The position numbers and the translations under genes were made by a program. A stretch of DNA of 64,000 nucleotides, taken from NCBI GenBank assembly GCA_030180135.1, contig CM058238.1:88482619-88546618 (forward strand). Reading direction: 5' to 3'. Source of the DNA: Orychophragmus violaceus. Its lineage: Eukaryota; Streptophyta; Magnoliopsida; Brassicales; Brassicaceae. Positions 36,035 to 48,400 of the stretch are shown piece by piece (the first letter of the stretch is position 1; the number at the start of each line of letters is the position of its first letter). The notes beneath the pieces are model-generated. The model did no database searches, was not told the DNA's origin, and saw nothing but the letters and a program-made list of their open reading frames with translations.

Positions 36035-37889
36035 CACTACAGGAAATTGCAGTATATATAGCATTAGAATATAGCGTTTTATGATTTTCTGCTATAGTAA
36101 ATATCAGCCTTTTTAATTATAGCGTTTGTAAAAATTAAAACGCTATGTATACGTAGTCATTAATTTTATTTTGGTAACGCTTTAGGATAACTTAGAATAC
36201 ATAGCACTCTTTTTCTCTTAAACGCTATGTTATAGTTTTGCAGGAAAAAAAAACTAAAATATGTCCGCATCACTTAGAAAAAATTTGGCTCTCTCACCCC
36301 ATTTTCAGTTTGGCGGGATTTTTTCACCCAAAATTTTATTCACCCAAAATTTTCAGTTTCCCTTTTCAATTATTTTTCCATGTCTAAATATAGACGAATG
36401 AATATAAAAAAAAATAAAAAATAAACTGAGAGAGAGGAAACTACTTTTCATGTTAGGTTTTCAGCCGCCCCCAAAATCCGATAAGCTTTGATACCCACTA
36501 ACCTCCCATCTCGATCGATCAAATTCTCTCTTCCCTAAGAGTCTGTCTTGTTGCTCTCCTTGTAATGCATCTCGTTTCGAGTCGTTAACAGTTTCGTCGA
36601 TCGGAAGTAGATCTATCCGTCGAGGTGAGGAGCATGGCTACGACGGCGTCCGAGGTTTTGTAATCTGTGATGGGTTAACTCATTCGTTCAAGGAACCAAG
36701 GTTCGTCTCCTTCATACCTCTCTTTGTAGTCTCACTCAATTTAAAACTTGTTCAATCGAGGATTCACATAAACGGGTTTTGGTTTGTGTTGTATAGTCTA
36801 TCAGTTTTCCATCACAGAAAATGAGTATCGCAAGTATAATATCTTTAGCCGACGGACCAAGCATGTTCGCTCTTTCCAAGGTTTTACAGAGGTTAGAATC
36901 TCTGTGATTGTTTCTCTTAGTTTCCGAAATTGAATTCATTTAGGCTTTTGAAATTATCGAAACTGTTTCTTTTTAGCTATAAAACTGCGATTGTTTAGAA
37001 AAAGGAAAACTCTACATCCTCTTCATTGTTTGAAGATTGAAAGCATTTATGCGTGTGATCTTATAGTGGGTTTGATGCATTTTAGAGCATCAAGAATGTT
37101 ATTGATTATTTTTGATGACTAATCTTCGTTTAATTTTCTGGGAAATAATAATAATAATTAATCAACTGCATCAAGCTTTGTGTTATCAGAGTTGCTCTTG
37201 AGCTGTAATCATCTTTTAAATCTCTGCTATCTATCTAGTGGTGACGATTGTTTTATGTGATTTGCAGGGGACCTACTTGCCTCGGGTGCAGACGGTATGA
37301 CTGAGAACACCTCTGGTCCCTAAAATTTATGTGTGCTTTTACATATTTTACAGGAGCAAGAAGCTTCTTCACTCTTGAATATTCCATTATATATCATCAT
37401 AAACGTGAAGCAGTTCCAAGACTTTATGAGATGGCCTGTACGAGTAAACGTGTACTTTCCTCGACTGCTGGCACTAAAAGTGATCAGGATGAAGATGACC
37501 TCGAAGATGGATTCTCAGAACTTGAAAGTTCAAAGTCAGGCCAAGAGACTAGTAGTAGTAGTAGTGATGATAGTGACGTTGATGAGGGAAAGCTCTCCGC
37601 TGATGAAGAAGAGTTGGAACTAGACCTCACTGAAACAGAGGATAGTAGAAAGACCATAGAAAAGAAACCATCCGAGCTATTTAAGACCATTGTTTCTGCA
37701 GCAGGTCTCTCTGTAGGTAGTGCACTTGATAAACGCTATTGTAAATATCTCTATTATAGCATAACGATAAAATGTTATATAAAGTCTTTGAGCTATTATA
37801 ACGGGCGCAGATAGGGCGTTCAACAAAACGCTATGATATCAATATATAGCGTTTTTAGGACGCTATATATACTCAAATTTCTTGTAGTG
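36035..37889. mobile_element. CACTA element with captured gene DNA
   Basis: 1855 bp from CACTACAGGAAA to TTTCTTGTAGTG, the classic En/Spm-type terminus, flanked by the 3-bp duplication CCT at 36032-36034 and 37890-37892. Subterminal regions hold at least eight AACGCTAT/ATAGCGTT copies in both orientations, as expected of transposase-binding arrays. There is no transposase; the middle carries a piece of a host gene. It sits inside the LTR element at 35589-39275. Confidence 0.9.
36821..37740 (+). pseudogene. Captured PPR-protein gene fragment
   Basis: Inside the CACTA element are exon-like pieces: MSIASIISLADGPSMFALSK from 36821, a GTYLPRVQT piece near 37269-37294, and a longer piece at 37355-37740 with an acidic DEDDLEDGFSELES stretch followed by KKPSELFKTIVSAAGLSVG and SALDK. 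This order (targeting-like N terminus, acidic linker, ELFK..IVSA motif) resembles the N-terminal part of a mitochondrial PPR protein of the At1g80270 (PPR596) kind, recalled from memory. Introns seem retained, so capture was from DNA. It ends before any PPR motif. The 161-codon frame at 37329-37814 contains it. Confidence 0.6.
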
Positions 37890-38088
37890 CCTGTGACGTA
37901 ATGCGACTCCCTGTTTCCTTTCCCTTGTCCTCTTCTTCGCTTGCTCTTATGTCACTCATGTTATCATATATCCAATGCCAATAACGATGCTCACCCAAGA
38001 CTCCTCCAGGTTCCCACACTCGTTTGTGAACTTCGAACCCCATAAATTCTGATGCATAAGCAGTACCACTCGGTCTTCTTGTCTCATG

Positions 38089-38868
38089 TTATTGCGACAG
38101 CTTTTTGAATCCCTCGTTCACTACCAACTCACATGTCACAGACAAAAACAAAGAAGGCCAAAGCAACCCGAATTGTTCTTCTCTCGAGTTGACCATTTCC
38201 AATCCAGCTTTGGCTTCAAACAAAGAGTTTTGAGGTATGGCTTTATGCTTTTGCTGAACAACAATATGAAACTCTTGTTGTGCAGTTACAAAAGAGAATG
38301 ATGAGACCTCTCCTTGTCTGTCATCAGCACAAACAACTTCTTTATTCACTTCTGGTTCTTCCGAGAGGATAACATTGGTGTACCCAACTCCCATTACTTC
38401 CTCAGCAGCTGACGTTGTCGATGCTTCTTCCATAATTCTCGACGAGACCTCAATGACAGCTTAAATTGGCGAGGCTTACTTAATATGCTCAGTGTATACA
38501 AGCTGTTGTATTGCTGATTTCTTCTGATGAACTCTTTCATACAACCGTCCCACAAGTAAACACTGTCGTATTGTCCGAGGATTAAACATCTGAATGTTCG
38601 TCCTAGTATCCGTCCACAATCCATCAAGAAAAATACTAACCAAAGAAGTTTCAGATAGATTTACTCTAATGCTTAATACCTCAAATTTCTCATGATAATC
38701 CTCTATACCAACAGTTTCTTTCAATTGTTTCAGCTCCGCAATAGGGTCCTCTAACCATTCATCAAAACTTTCTAACCTTTTGTGATGAACCTGGTCTGGA
38801 GATTTTGCCGGAGAACCATCTGATTTAAATTTCTGAATCGTCGTCACTCCAGTTTGGTGAGACTTCAT
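38089..38868 (-). pseudogene. Decayed gag-like frame
   Basis: Two in-phase frames, 38868-38476 and 38433-38089, form one reading frame broken by two stops. The first half contains WLEDPIAELKQLKETVGIED, YHEKFEVLSIRVNLSE and FLDGLWTDTRTNIQMF, a Retrotrans_gag-like pattern of Ty3-type elements. No zinc knuckle, protease or polymerase follows. The second half has no domain I recognise. Confidence 0.65.
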
Positions 38869-39275
38869 GTTTCCTGACGATAATTGGGATCGTATTGACT
38901 CAAGTAGATCCGCGATCTGCTCAATGTTTCTCCGTCATCGTGTTTCCGAGAAACGACGAAGCTCTGATACCTTTGATAAAGAAAAACGATAATCGAATTT
39001 GATAAAAGAATCAATGTTCATAAAACACAGGTTATGTCCTCAAATGCAAAGAATCTAGAAAATAGAATAGATTCTTAAACAGAGATGAGCAAATTATTGA
39101 AATACAGAGAAAAGAGATGAAGAATGAGAGATAACAATCTCAATACAATTCACGTTATTTTTCAGAAACCCTATTAACTTCCTTTTAACTCTTCTTTGAT
39201 TGACAATTGATCTCAGCCATCCATTCTAACTTTGGATCTTGGACGTCCATTTATCATCACATATTTCCTATAACA

Positions 39276-40612
39276 GACTTCGCCTTAATAAAAAGCTCAT
39301 TGACACGTTTTACGAGGCTTATCATCACGTTCATTTTGCTTGTCCTTTTCTCCCTGGCGGTTGGCTTCCCACACCAGAGCCAGAGAGGGTTAGTATTTAG
39401 CGTTTTGTGGTCATTTTCTCCTTCACTAGGCTTTTCCGGTTGCTTTCTGGCGTATATACTGTACGTGTTACCATTTGTCTCCGGTTTTCTATGCCCATCT
39501 CTGCTGCTCTCCGGTCATGGCTGATCGCTCTTGCAGTGTCGTTATGAAGCTGAAGCTCGTCGTGATTCGGTGCAGATCTCGTCTCCTCTCAGCAGTTGTT
39601 CGGTTCTGACTTTTGTGTGCTCCTTCAGTGGTGATGTAGGCTTCGGTGAGGTCGGCTTCGTGTGGTGGCTCTCGGCCGTCTCTTTCCGGTGAATCCGGTG
39701 GTATGAGTTTTCAATCAGTCCTTTTGGTTATGCATGTGGTTCGTACGTTTTGGGTTTTGGTAGTTTTTATTGAGTTTTGGTTTGAGGATAGGTTTTTGGT
39801 TTAGGTTTCTAGTGAGTTCTCAAATTCTGGTTACGAGATATGTGGTTTTATGTGGTTTGCTTGTGATAGCATTCTTGCGACGGTAGTATGTGACTGTCAT
39901 GTGCCCTGGCATGTTGTTATCATAGTTTTAGTTTCTCCCTCATTTAGTTGGGGTTTCCATTGGTTCAAAGGGTGTTATGAGCTTCTTAGTTTGCAATTTG
40001 ATGGTTCATTGTGGAATTGTTGTGAGCGTTTTCCAATCAGATTTCTTCAAGTTTTGTCTTGATCTTGGTATTCTTCGTTTGGTAAGGCTTTAGGTTTTTC
40101 CAAATATGGTGAGATTTGGGTCGTTTTGGACTTCTATCTAGGTGATATCAGACGCTTGGGAGTGCATTGCAACCGTATATGGAAGATTTTTAGTAGATCG
40201 AGTAGCGGTTCCTTCTTGTCGGATTATGAAGTCTTAGTTCTTGGGTCTGTGAGGATGTCTCACAGCTACTGTTTAGGAAGTTGGTGTTGTCGTTTGGTGG
40301 TCGTGGAAAATAATGATAAATCTCGTTCAACGTTTTCGCATGTCCTCAAATTGCTTATATGTATTGTCTCTACTAGAGTTTGGATTTTATTCGATTATCT
40401 TGTTTAGATGTAGATGTAGTTCCTTTTTCGGGCTTTTTACTAGGAAATTTATTTTTTGCCGTTTTGCTTTCGAAAATATCTAGTCTTTCCGCCAGCTTAG
40501 CTATCATGTTATAAGTTTTGGTTTCAAAGATTATTATTTTGTCTGTCGACTTATGTATTTTATCCTTGTATCTTCTCACGGTTAATCAACATAGTTTAGA
40601 TGAAAAAAAAAA
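39276..40612 (+). mobile_element. GC-rich retroposon with A tail
   Basis: A block with CTTCGTGTGGTGGCTCTCGG-type sequence, no substantial frame, and an A tract at 40602-40612. It may begin before 35584, because the LTR element at 35589 inserted at its left end. I could not find a target duplication. Overlapping frames of 70-105 codons are judged non-coding. Confidence 0.45.
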
Positions 40613-41009
40613 ATAATAACTTCAGGGTTCAGAGTATTTGGGCCGAGTCCCAAATCATTTGTAAAGAAGACAATACAGACTAATTCGGTTGTGATTTTTT
40701 TTATTGAGGTTTAAATATGGCTACCAAACAAAAGCAACTTTATTATCAGTAAAAAAATCGAATATAGAAGAGTGATTTTACACAATGGGTTACTTTATGT
40801 TTACAAAGTCACAAGATTACTCACTTAGTTGATTTTCAACTGATTGATTTTTTAAATGCCAAATTAGCCCCTCAAATTTTTATGATTTGGTTGGTTTATA
40901 ATTTAAAAGAAAAGTAGTTCGTGAATACGTGATTGAATCCCCTCCATAAGTTCTGTTATTAGTCAAAGAATCGTGAATACGTAATTGAATCCCCTCCATA
41001 AGTCCTGTT
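40613..41009. other. AT-rich DNA with 52-bp tandem duplication
   Basis: No gene. A segment of about 52 bp (GTGAATACGTRATTGAATCC and on) is present twice at about 40919-41022. Upstream, a phrase GCCAAATTAGCCCCTCA (40857-40874) resembles the complement of the far arm near 44005, so this may be the outer arm of the TIR element at 42475. Confidence 0.5.
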
Positions 41010-42358
41010 ATTAGGCAAAGAATCTCTCTCTCCTCTCGGACTCTCCCTAAGTCCTTCTTCCAGATTTGCCGTTTGGGCGAGCCGTCTCCGGCGGCCGGTG
41101 TCACCGCCGGCGCGTCTGGACGGCTCGTCGCCTCCTCTTGCTGTAGATATGCCTTTTGTCTTGTTCCTCGCTCAGGGTCTTCCGCTCTCAGCTAGTCGGT
41201 CGTCCCTTGCTTGGTCGTTTCTTCATGGCGGCTCCGACTGCTGTGTCGGGTGGCTAGTAAGGTGATTGTCGGTTCCTGTTCTGGTGGGTTGGTGTGGTGT
41301 GTTGTAGTTTGGTCTTGTTTTCTAGTTCTGGGTTTTTAGATCTCTCCGATTTGCTCCATTCTTTGGCGTTGGTGATGTCTATGCGGTTGGAGGTTTGCCT
41401 CGTCTTGCTCTGCCGTGTCTGTCCTTTGCTGTGACGGTGCTCCGGTCATGCTCCTCCCTTGGAGTCTCGTACGGAGGTGGTGGTAAATCGGCTTCTACTT
41501 GTTTATATTCTCCGTCAGTGCTCGTCACCATTTGCTCCCATGGCTGCCGGTTGTGGATTGGAGCGCGCATCTGAGGTCGTCCGTGGTGGCGAGTCTGTTG
41601 TTATGCGAGGGCTTGGACGCCGGTTAGTCCGTGGCTTAGGCCTTGTTGGGTCTAGGAGTTAATGGTATTGTTCTCAGATTCGAGACGATGTTCTGATCGG
41701 TTTGGATTATCTTTGAGTTATTGGTTCTATGTTTTGTATGAGGATTAATAAGGGTCAAGAATTTGCTCTCATTATCTTGGAAAAGTGCCGGTCTTATCTT
41801 TGTCGTGTTTAGGATAGAATTCGGTTACCCCATCCTCATGTTTTGTCGAATCTTTACATCAATATCCTCTCGCCGACCTTTAGTTTAGTTGAATAACAAG
41901 TTTTCTCCCTTGGTCTTTCATAATCTGTTCTTGTCAAGTAAGCCTCTACTGAGGATGCAAAGTTCTAGGTTTAGACCTTTTCGGAAGAAGATTAGGCGGA
42001 TAGGACTTAGATTCTCGATATTTGTTCATTAAGTTATGGGTAATCGTTTTGTTTTGGTCTCGTCCGTGGTGTTCTTTCTATCTTCCGATCTCCTCCGTTT
42101 ACGGTGTCAGGTCTTCTCGACAAAGATTTGTGAACTTTGGAGTCTTCTCTCCTTGTTCTTCTCCGACTTTTCTAGTATTTTCGAGAGTTTTCTTATTGGC
42201 CATGAAACTCTGTTTGGTGATTTCTTTGTATTTGGCTTCAGTTTTGGGAATTTTTATTTCCATTGTTATCTATGTTGTATGTGCTTTTACCAGGATTGTA
42301 TACCAAAATTGTATTTTGGTTTTGTATCATATAATAAAAACAGTGTTAAAAAAAAAAG
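41010..42358 (+). mobile_element. GC-rich retroposon with A tail and TSD
   Basis: Starts in CT-rich text after AAAGAATC near 41015-41023 and ends in an A tract at about 42348-42358. GAATCCCCTCCATA occurs both before (about 40988-41001) and directly after it (42359-42372), so the target duplication is either this 14-mer or the shorter AAAGAATC. G+C is much higher than the flanks and no domain is found in frames up to 129 codons (42022-42425). Confidence 0.65.
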
Positions 42359-42474
42359 AATCCCCTCCATATTCTTTTGTATTTATTTATTTATTTATGT
42401 AATGTGGGGTTATAAAACTTTTTAATAGTATTTAATTATTTATTGGTTTTTGTAATACATAAAATTATTTTAAT

Positions 42475-43845
42475 TGATACTATAAATTATAATTTTTCTC
42501 TATAATTTGACATCCATTTCGATATATTTTTGTAAATTTTTTATAAAAACTTTTGGACGTTAAAAAAATATAACTTGAATAACATGGACAACATATCATA
42601 GACAAGTGTTTTTGGAAAAATCGATATGGACACTATTTTGGTAAACTATCACATTTTACAAGCTCCGTTATTCAATTTGTGTATGTGTCCATGTGCATGG
42701 ATTGGTTTGGAACTTGTTGTTTATTAACTAACTTAACGGATATTTTTTTAGTTTTTAAATTAAAATTTTTACACTTTTTTGTAATTAGTGTCATCAGTCA
42801 AACACATTTGTGGATATGTCCATGTGGATGACATATTTATGAATTTGTTTTTGCACTCATTTGATAAACTATCACATTTTACGATCTCCATCATTCATTT
42901 TGTCTACATGTCCATGTGGATGATTTGATTTTGAACTTGTTGTTTTTTCACTAACTTCAAATACATTTTTCTTATTTGGATTATTATATTAAGGTTGACA
43001 CACTTTTTGATAAGTAGTATCGTCAGTCAAACACACTCGTGGATATGTCCATGTGGCTGGCTTAGTTGTAATTTTTTTTATTGGACTCGACTGGTGAATT
43101 ATCTCTTATTATTATACCCGTAAGTCAATTTGTGTACATGTCCATGTGGATGATATGGTTTGCAACTTATTATATGTTCACTAATTTTCAAAGATATTAG
43201 CTCTTATTTGGGTTTTTACATTAACGTTGTCACACTTTTGATAAGTTGTGTAATCCGTCAAATAAGGTGGTGGATAAGTCTATGTGGACTGCATAGTTGT
43301 AAGTTTTTTGTTAGATTCATTTAGTAAACTACCGCTTATTACGGTTTTCGTCAGTTATTTTGTGTATATGTCAATGTGGATGATATGGTTTGAAACTTTT
43401 TTTTAATGTTCTTTAACTTTGTGTATAGTAATTGGTGTTCATTGAAACATGCCAACACCTACGTAATTGAAAAGAATGAGACCCTATGTAAAAATATATG
43501 TATAATTTATAATGTCCATAAAACGTATAGCAACAATAGTGTTTTTAAAAGACATGTATACTAAAAGGTGTATAGAAAAACAAATAAGTGTTCATTAAAA
43601 TATGTCCATACAAATATAAACGAAAGGGTAAAATCATATGTAAATATATGTCCATGTTACAATGTCTATGAGACATTATGTACTATTACGAAAACTTGAA
43701 ACTGCAAAGTTCTAATAAACTAGATGTCCATTTAAACGTATCTATACATACATAATAATAAATTATTAAAATATGTTAAAATGGATGTCATAGATAAAAA
43801 AAAAATTATAATTTATAGTATCAATTTTTATATGTTTTTAAAAAA
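42475..43845. mobile_element. TIR element with internal tandem repeats
   Basis: GATACTATAAATTATAATTT at 42476 on, followed by TTGACATCCATTT (42507-42519), is mirrored at about 43782-43842. The arms may continue outward (ATTTATTTATTT at 42381-42397 against AAATAAATAAAT at 43949-43966). The centre is non-coding. Superfamily unknown; a Mutator-like or MITE derivative is possible. Confidence 0.5.
42686..43440. repeat. Tandem repeat, unit about 230 bp, about 3.3 copies
   Basis: The phrase GTCCATGTGGATGATATGGT and variants recur at 42686, 42909, 43139 and 43369, spacing 223, 230 and 230. Each unit also contains a second GATATGTCCATGTGG copy about half way (42816, 43043), so the unit may itself be an old dimer. 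Confidence 0.75.
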
Positions 43846-44679
43846 CTAAAAAGTGGAGAGAGATGAGAGAGAAAGAAGAGAAATAAAGTGGGGTTTGAGA
43901 AAAATGAATCGAAAGAGTACGGGAAAGAGAGAGAAAATTGTGAAGGAAATAAATAAATAAATAAATTGGTTTAGTTATGGATAATTTAGATTTAGTTAGG
44001 GGTAATTTGGTATTGTTTATAGGGGAGAAGTGTCCAATAACATCTATGTGACTTATTATGATATTGATGACTATAGATGTAAATCTAATTATATAATTGA
44101 GAAGTGATAATGCACCAGATTCATTCTCACGAGGTTAATTACCAGCCAATTCACCCATTACCAATTGGTTTTAGGTTGGAAGCTCATACAACTTAGAAAA
44201 AGAAGTGGTTTTGGAATTACGATGGTCTACGAAAAAAGCATAAATCGCTCTGAAAAGGCAATCAACCATACATTTCATCTGGAGTCTAAATGAATCTAAA
44301 ATATTAAATATTTCATAACTTCCAATTTTTTTAACTCTAACAAAATACCGCTATGTCCGCACCGGATGCGGGCACCCCACCTAGTATTACGCATTACCCA
44401 AACTGATTCCTACCAATACCTACCATGCATTGCTTATTTTGCAGGGAATGAATCTTATAATTGGTGAATACGTTCACTATTTTCCTTTTCTTTGACTGGA
44501 CTATTTTTTATTTTGTATATTTCAATAGGCTTGGTACGGAACCTGATAACCACCATGGTACTTTTGTGGGTTTCTTCTGTTTACGAAGTAAGAAGTTTTG
44601 AATCTTTGTTGGATAAGGATGGTTGTACAAACGTGATATATTCCCAATAGAGACAGAGATGAAAAAAACACAAACGTAT
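43846..44679. other. Intergenic DNA
   Basis: No gene recognised. Purine-rich GAGAGA text at 43855-43935, then AT-rich sequence. The 96-codon minus frame at 44522-44812 has no support as a gene. Confidence 0.65.
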
Positions 44680-44960
44680 TATAATTCAAAAAGTATCTGA
44701 TCCAAAATGGTCGAATCTTCTGTATTCCATCTCGGTGGTCACAACTCACAAATGGTGAGCTTTCTGATATTCTTATACTTTTTGACAAGTCTAACATACA
44801 ACTGAAAACCAACTGATTCTCAGCTCCACCTTTCTTAACTTGGCATGAAAACAGGAAACTCAGGGTATCTTATTGAAATTTGTTGTACAGATTTTTGGGA
44901 TTGAACATCGTTAAGGATCATTTCTTTGTGGGAATTGAATTTTAAAATCATATATTTATA
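44680..44960 (+). pseudogene. MATH gene remnant
   Basis: TTCAAAAAGTATCTGATCCA and the following text to about 44755 match exon 2 of the intact MATH genes (AAATGGTCGA, CTCGGTGGTCACAA, then a GTGAGC donor). At 44905-44960, GTTAAGGATCATTTCTTTGT and GGAATTGAATTTTAAAATC match the last exon. The exons between are missing and the frame is broken. It shows a third MATH copy once existed. Confidence 0.7.
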
Positions 44961-45470
44961 ACAATGAATTGAATTTTAAAGTCATATTTATAACAATTAT
45001 TCTTCTTGTCATTAATAAATCACAAGTGAACTTAAGTAACAAGAAACTATGCATATGCTGTATGATGAACTCACATAAATTGCAAGAAGACCCAACGGCC
45101 TACTCTAATTCATAGTTTCACCAAAGATCGCATTACTTTTGCTCAACATCGGGTCCAACAACTAGCAAGTTTTGAACATACACTATTTTGTTAATTTTAT
45201 TAAATTTCGGTCCTATACTATACATCAAGTCAAAAAAAGTTACCATCCACTACTTTTTTTCCTTCTTCTAATTAAACAAAACAACAAAAAAGTCCCACCA
45301 TACAACAACTCTCGAGTCCTTCATACCAATCAGTTTATCACTAGGCTGCGCCGGTTTCAGATATCAAACTGCGAAGCTTCCTTATCTTCTGCCCGTCTTG
45401 TCTTTTCCAAAAGCTTAAACAGACAGTAAAATTTCAGCATCAATGTGTTAGACTTCCAACCATATCCCAA
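44961..45470. other. 3' flank of VPS8, probable 3' UTR
   Basis: About 500 bp between the MATH remnant and the VPS8 stop. The part nearest 45471 is probably 3' UTR; the polyadenylation point is not clear. No other feature seen. Confidence 0.5.
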
Positions 45471-48400
45471 TTACCGACTCTTGGATGGTGTGATGTCTTT
45501 ACCACTACTCTCTCCCGGTGTAAAACCCGAGACTCTACTCACTTTCTCGTGGTACACAGCTGGAGGTGAAAGCCTTAAGCAAGGCAAGCTCTCTATCTGT
45601 ACCAATCTATGATCTTTTTGTAGGTTGGTCAGAATTTCAAACTGCAGCATTAAACAGTGTAAACCTTTTAGCTAAATCACAAATGAGGTTTCGCGTTATT
45701 TTTAGATCTTAAAACATCTATTATGGACAGCGTGCTTACCCGTGATATTTGCTGGCTATGAGAATGATCTATCATTTCATTCTCATGCAAGTAAGGCCCC
45801 GTGCGTTGTGAAGTCCCGGTGTTTGAAGAAACTGTGCTTATCATTCCATAGTCTAGATAGAATGATTTACCTTTTGATGAACTCTGTGTGGTCTTCTTGG
45901 TCATACAAACAGGACAACCTGATGAAGAGACTTGAATTGATGATGACGGTTCACTCTCTGACAGTTGACATTGCAGATGTGTTGCGTGGCCACAGTTGAA
46001 AACACGTACACGAAGTGTAGAGGATGTCTTGGTGAGAGAACAGTTGCATATACAACAAAGTAAACTTCTGGGTGCATACCCGTGAGAAGCACCTTTCTTG
46101 AGTAAGCTCATGGTGTAGAATGTATCCTCTTCGATTAAGGACTTTGCAGTATTCTGTCGCGAGTAAGAGAAGAGTTTAGAAAACATCTGAAGAGAAATTA
46201 ACCAACCAAATGCATTAGGGACTATATACATACCAGTATTCTCCGCTCGAAGCCATATGTTCCAAGCATTCCCAATATTGTAAGTTTGAAATCACCAAAC
46301 TCTTGAGTACCATTGTCAGCAAGAAGTTTTGACATGATTGTTGGAAGACGAACATATCCTATCATTCCTTCAACAATCTCTTTGATAAACTGAGACATGA
46401 GCTTCCTCAGGATCTGCCTACCCGCCGTATCAGATCGTGGTATCCTCCACTTGATTGTGTCGACTGCTTCATCTACATGCAGTTCCAATGATTTAACACC
46501 GGCAGGAGCTTTGTTTATTTCACCGACATTCCTTGGTTCCATCAACGGTTCTGAGAAACTGCGTGGAGCATGAAGGGACAAAATTATGATCATAATATGC
46601 CAGATTTAATAGCTAGTAATGCACGCTTCGGGCTTGTAACTCTAGCATGATTTTGTTCGCTAATATTAAGAGTAACTATGACTAAGTATTAATTGGCATG
46701 ATGTGAAATTGATTAGTCGTGATCAGATGTATGAGCAGGCTTACGTGTCAAGAAAGCGAAACCAAAGAATCTCTGACTGCTCAGGATTAAGGCGAGGAGT
46801 GTTGCGTTGACACAATCCTATACAGGCTTGCAGAACACCTTGTATGTCATTTACCTAAAGGATCAGAAACAGTATAAGAGAGCCATACAGAGCATATTTT
46901 CTTATTGTAAGGAAATGTACAGACAGACCTCCTTTAACTCTAGAGCACTACTGGATTGTTCCAAGGTGGCTACTTCGCTAGCACCCAACTTCAATTCTGA
47001 GATTAGGCATTCCACTGCATTTTCAAGCTCGACAAATTTTTCACCGAGTCCAGAGAGTGTAAGTGACAAAGCACTTGCTGCATCACCGACCCTCTCCAAG
47101 AGAAATGCTGTTGCATCTACAATTCCATATTCTTGACAGAGGCGTAGACAGTGTTCCACCCTGTAGCTATCAAAGGTTTCCAGGAATCTCAAGACTGACT
47201 TAGGTTCGTACTTGCATAATAGCTGTAGAATTACACATATAATCATCAGCCCTCAAACAATTGGATCATTCCAAATAGTCCCAAGGACCCACTAAAAAGA
47301 AAGAGCAATTCAAAACAAGCTGAGCTAGCAAGCATATCATTTTTCCAATCTTGCAAATTCTGCATTAGCAACAACATTTGCAAGATCCCAATGAAAGAGG
47401 GAAAGGATACTTTGACAGAGACCTAAGAACTGTTGCGGACTAAACTTGTCTCCCTGACTTCTCTAATTACAGTCACAAGACAAACAAAAATTGTTTCCAG
47501 AGGCAGACTTCCAAGTTTCAAGAGACTTATGTCTATTAGATTGCTACCCTTGAGATCTAAGTAATGCATCTGATAAGGTGAAATCGTGACAGCAGATAGA
47601 GATCCAACTGAACGAGTTTCGTAAGTGCTTTACCTCCAAGTAAAGCTCAATCATGTCATCGGTCACATTGACTGGATTATCTTGGATGCATTTGGGAAAG
47701 TCGTTAAGTCCTTCCAAATAAAGCTTAGCTTCTTTGGGTATATCCCTTCTAATGTTTTCATCCAAACTATCCACAGCTTCATGTATTCTTAGACGAGAAA
47801 AATCAAGACTCTCAGACAAGTGAACATCAATGACAGTCTTGAGATAAAGGAACAAGCTTCTTGGATGAGAATGGAGTTGCTCTTGAATGCGTGTAATGTT
47901 GTCTTTCAAATTATCAATGATCAGGAAGAATGTTCCCTCTCTGCAAAATGCCAGACACTCAATATTATCCGAGTCCTCTAGCGACCTAATCAATAATGAC
48001 AGAATCAAATCCACCGCAAGTTACCTGCTCAATTCAAGAAGCTCGGGAATCCTAGAAATTATTGCAGATTGAAAAGCAGTGAATTCATCTCCACTCAACT
48101 GTGACAGCATTTTGTTCACATAGCAAAACGAATACATGGGTTCATCTGCCTCTTTCATGTAGCTTTCTAAAGCAGCAATGTACCGTCGACCAATTGTATG
48201 GATATAGCCACAGACCTGGAAATTGGAAACCATAAACAGAGATTAAGGAGAATATCCCAAAGTGAGCATTGCAAGCACGCTATAGAAGAATGGCGAGTGT
48301 CTACCTAGAGGATACCTGATAGAAACGTGCCTTCTCACAAAGCTGAGATACAAAAGCTACATCCCAATCAGTCTCCGGTACAGCTTTCAGAAGGTTTAGT

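Larger units (their letters stand above)
35589..39275 (-). mobile_element. Short gag-only LTR element, TSD GACTT
   Basis: Two 302-bp LTRs at 35589-35890 and 38974-39275 with TGATAAAG...CTATAACA ends, and GACTT at 35584-35588 and 39276-39280. The tRNA-Met type primer site lies at 38961-38971 on the minus strand. Inside are one decayed gag-like frame and a CACTA insertion; without the latter the element is about 1.8 kb and has no pol. The LTRs differ at about 13 sites by eye (about 4%). It must have moved using enzymes from another element. Confidence 0.88.

Noticed and set aside
42022..42425. Two overlapping hydrophobic frames (126 and 129 codons)
   Set aside because: They overlap each other in different frames and run across the A tail and target duplication of a retroposon.
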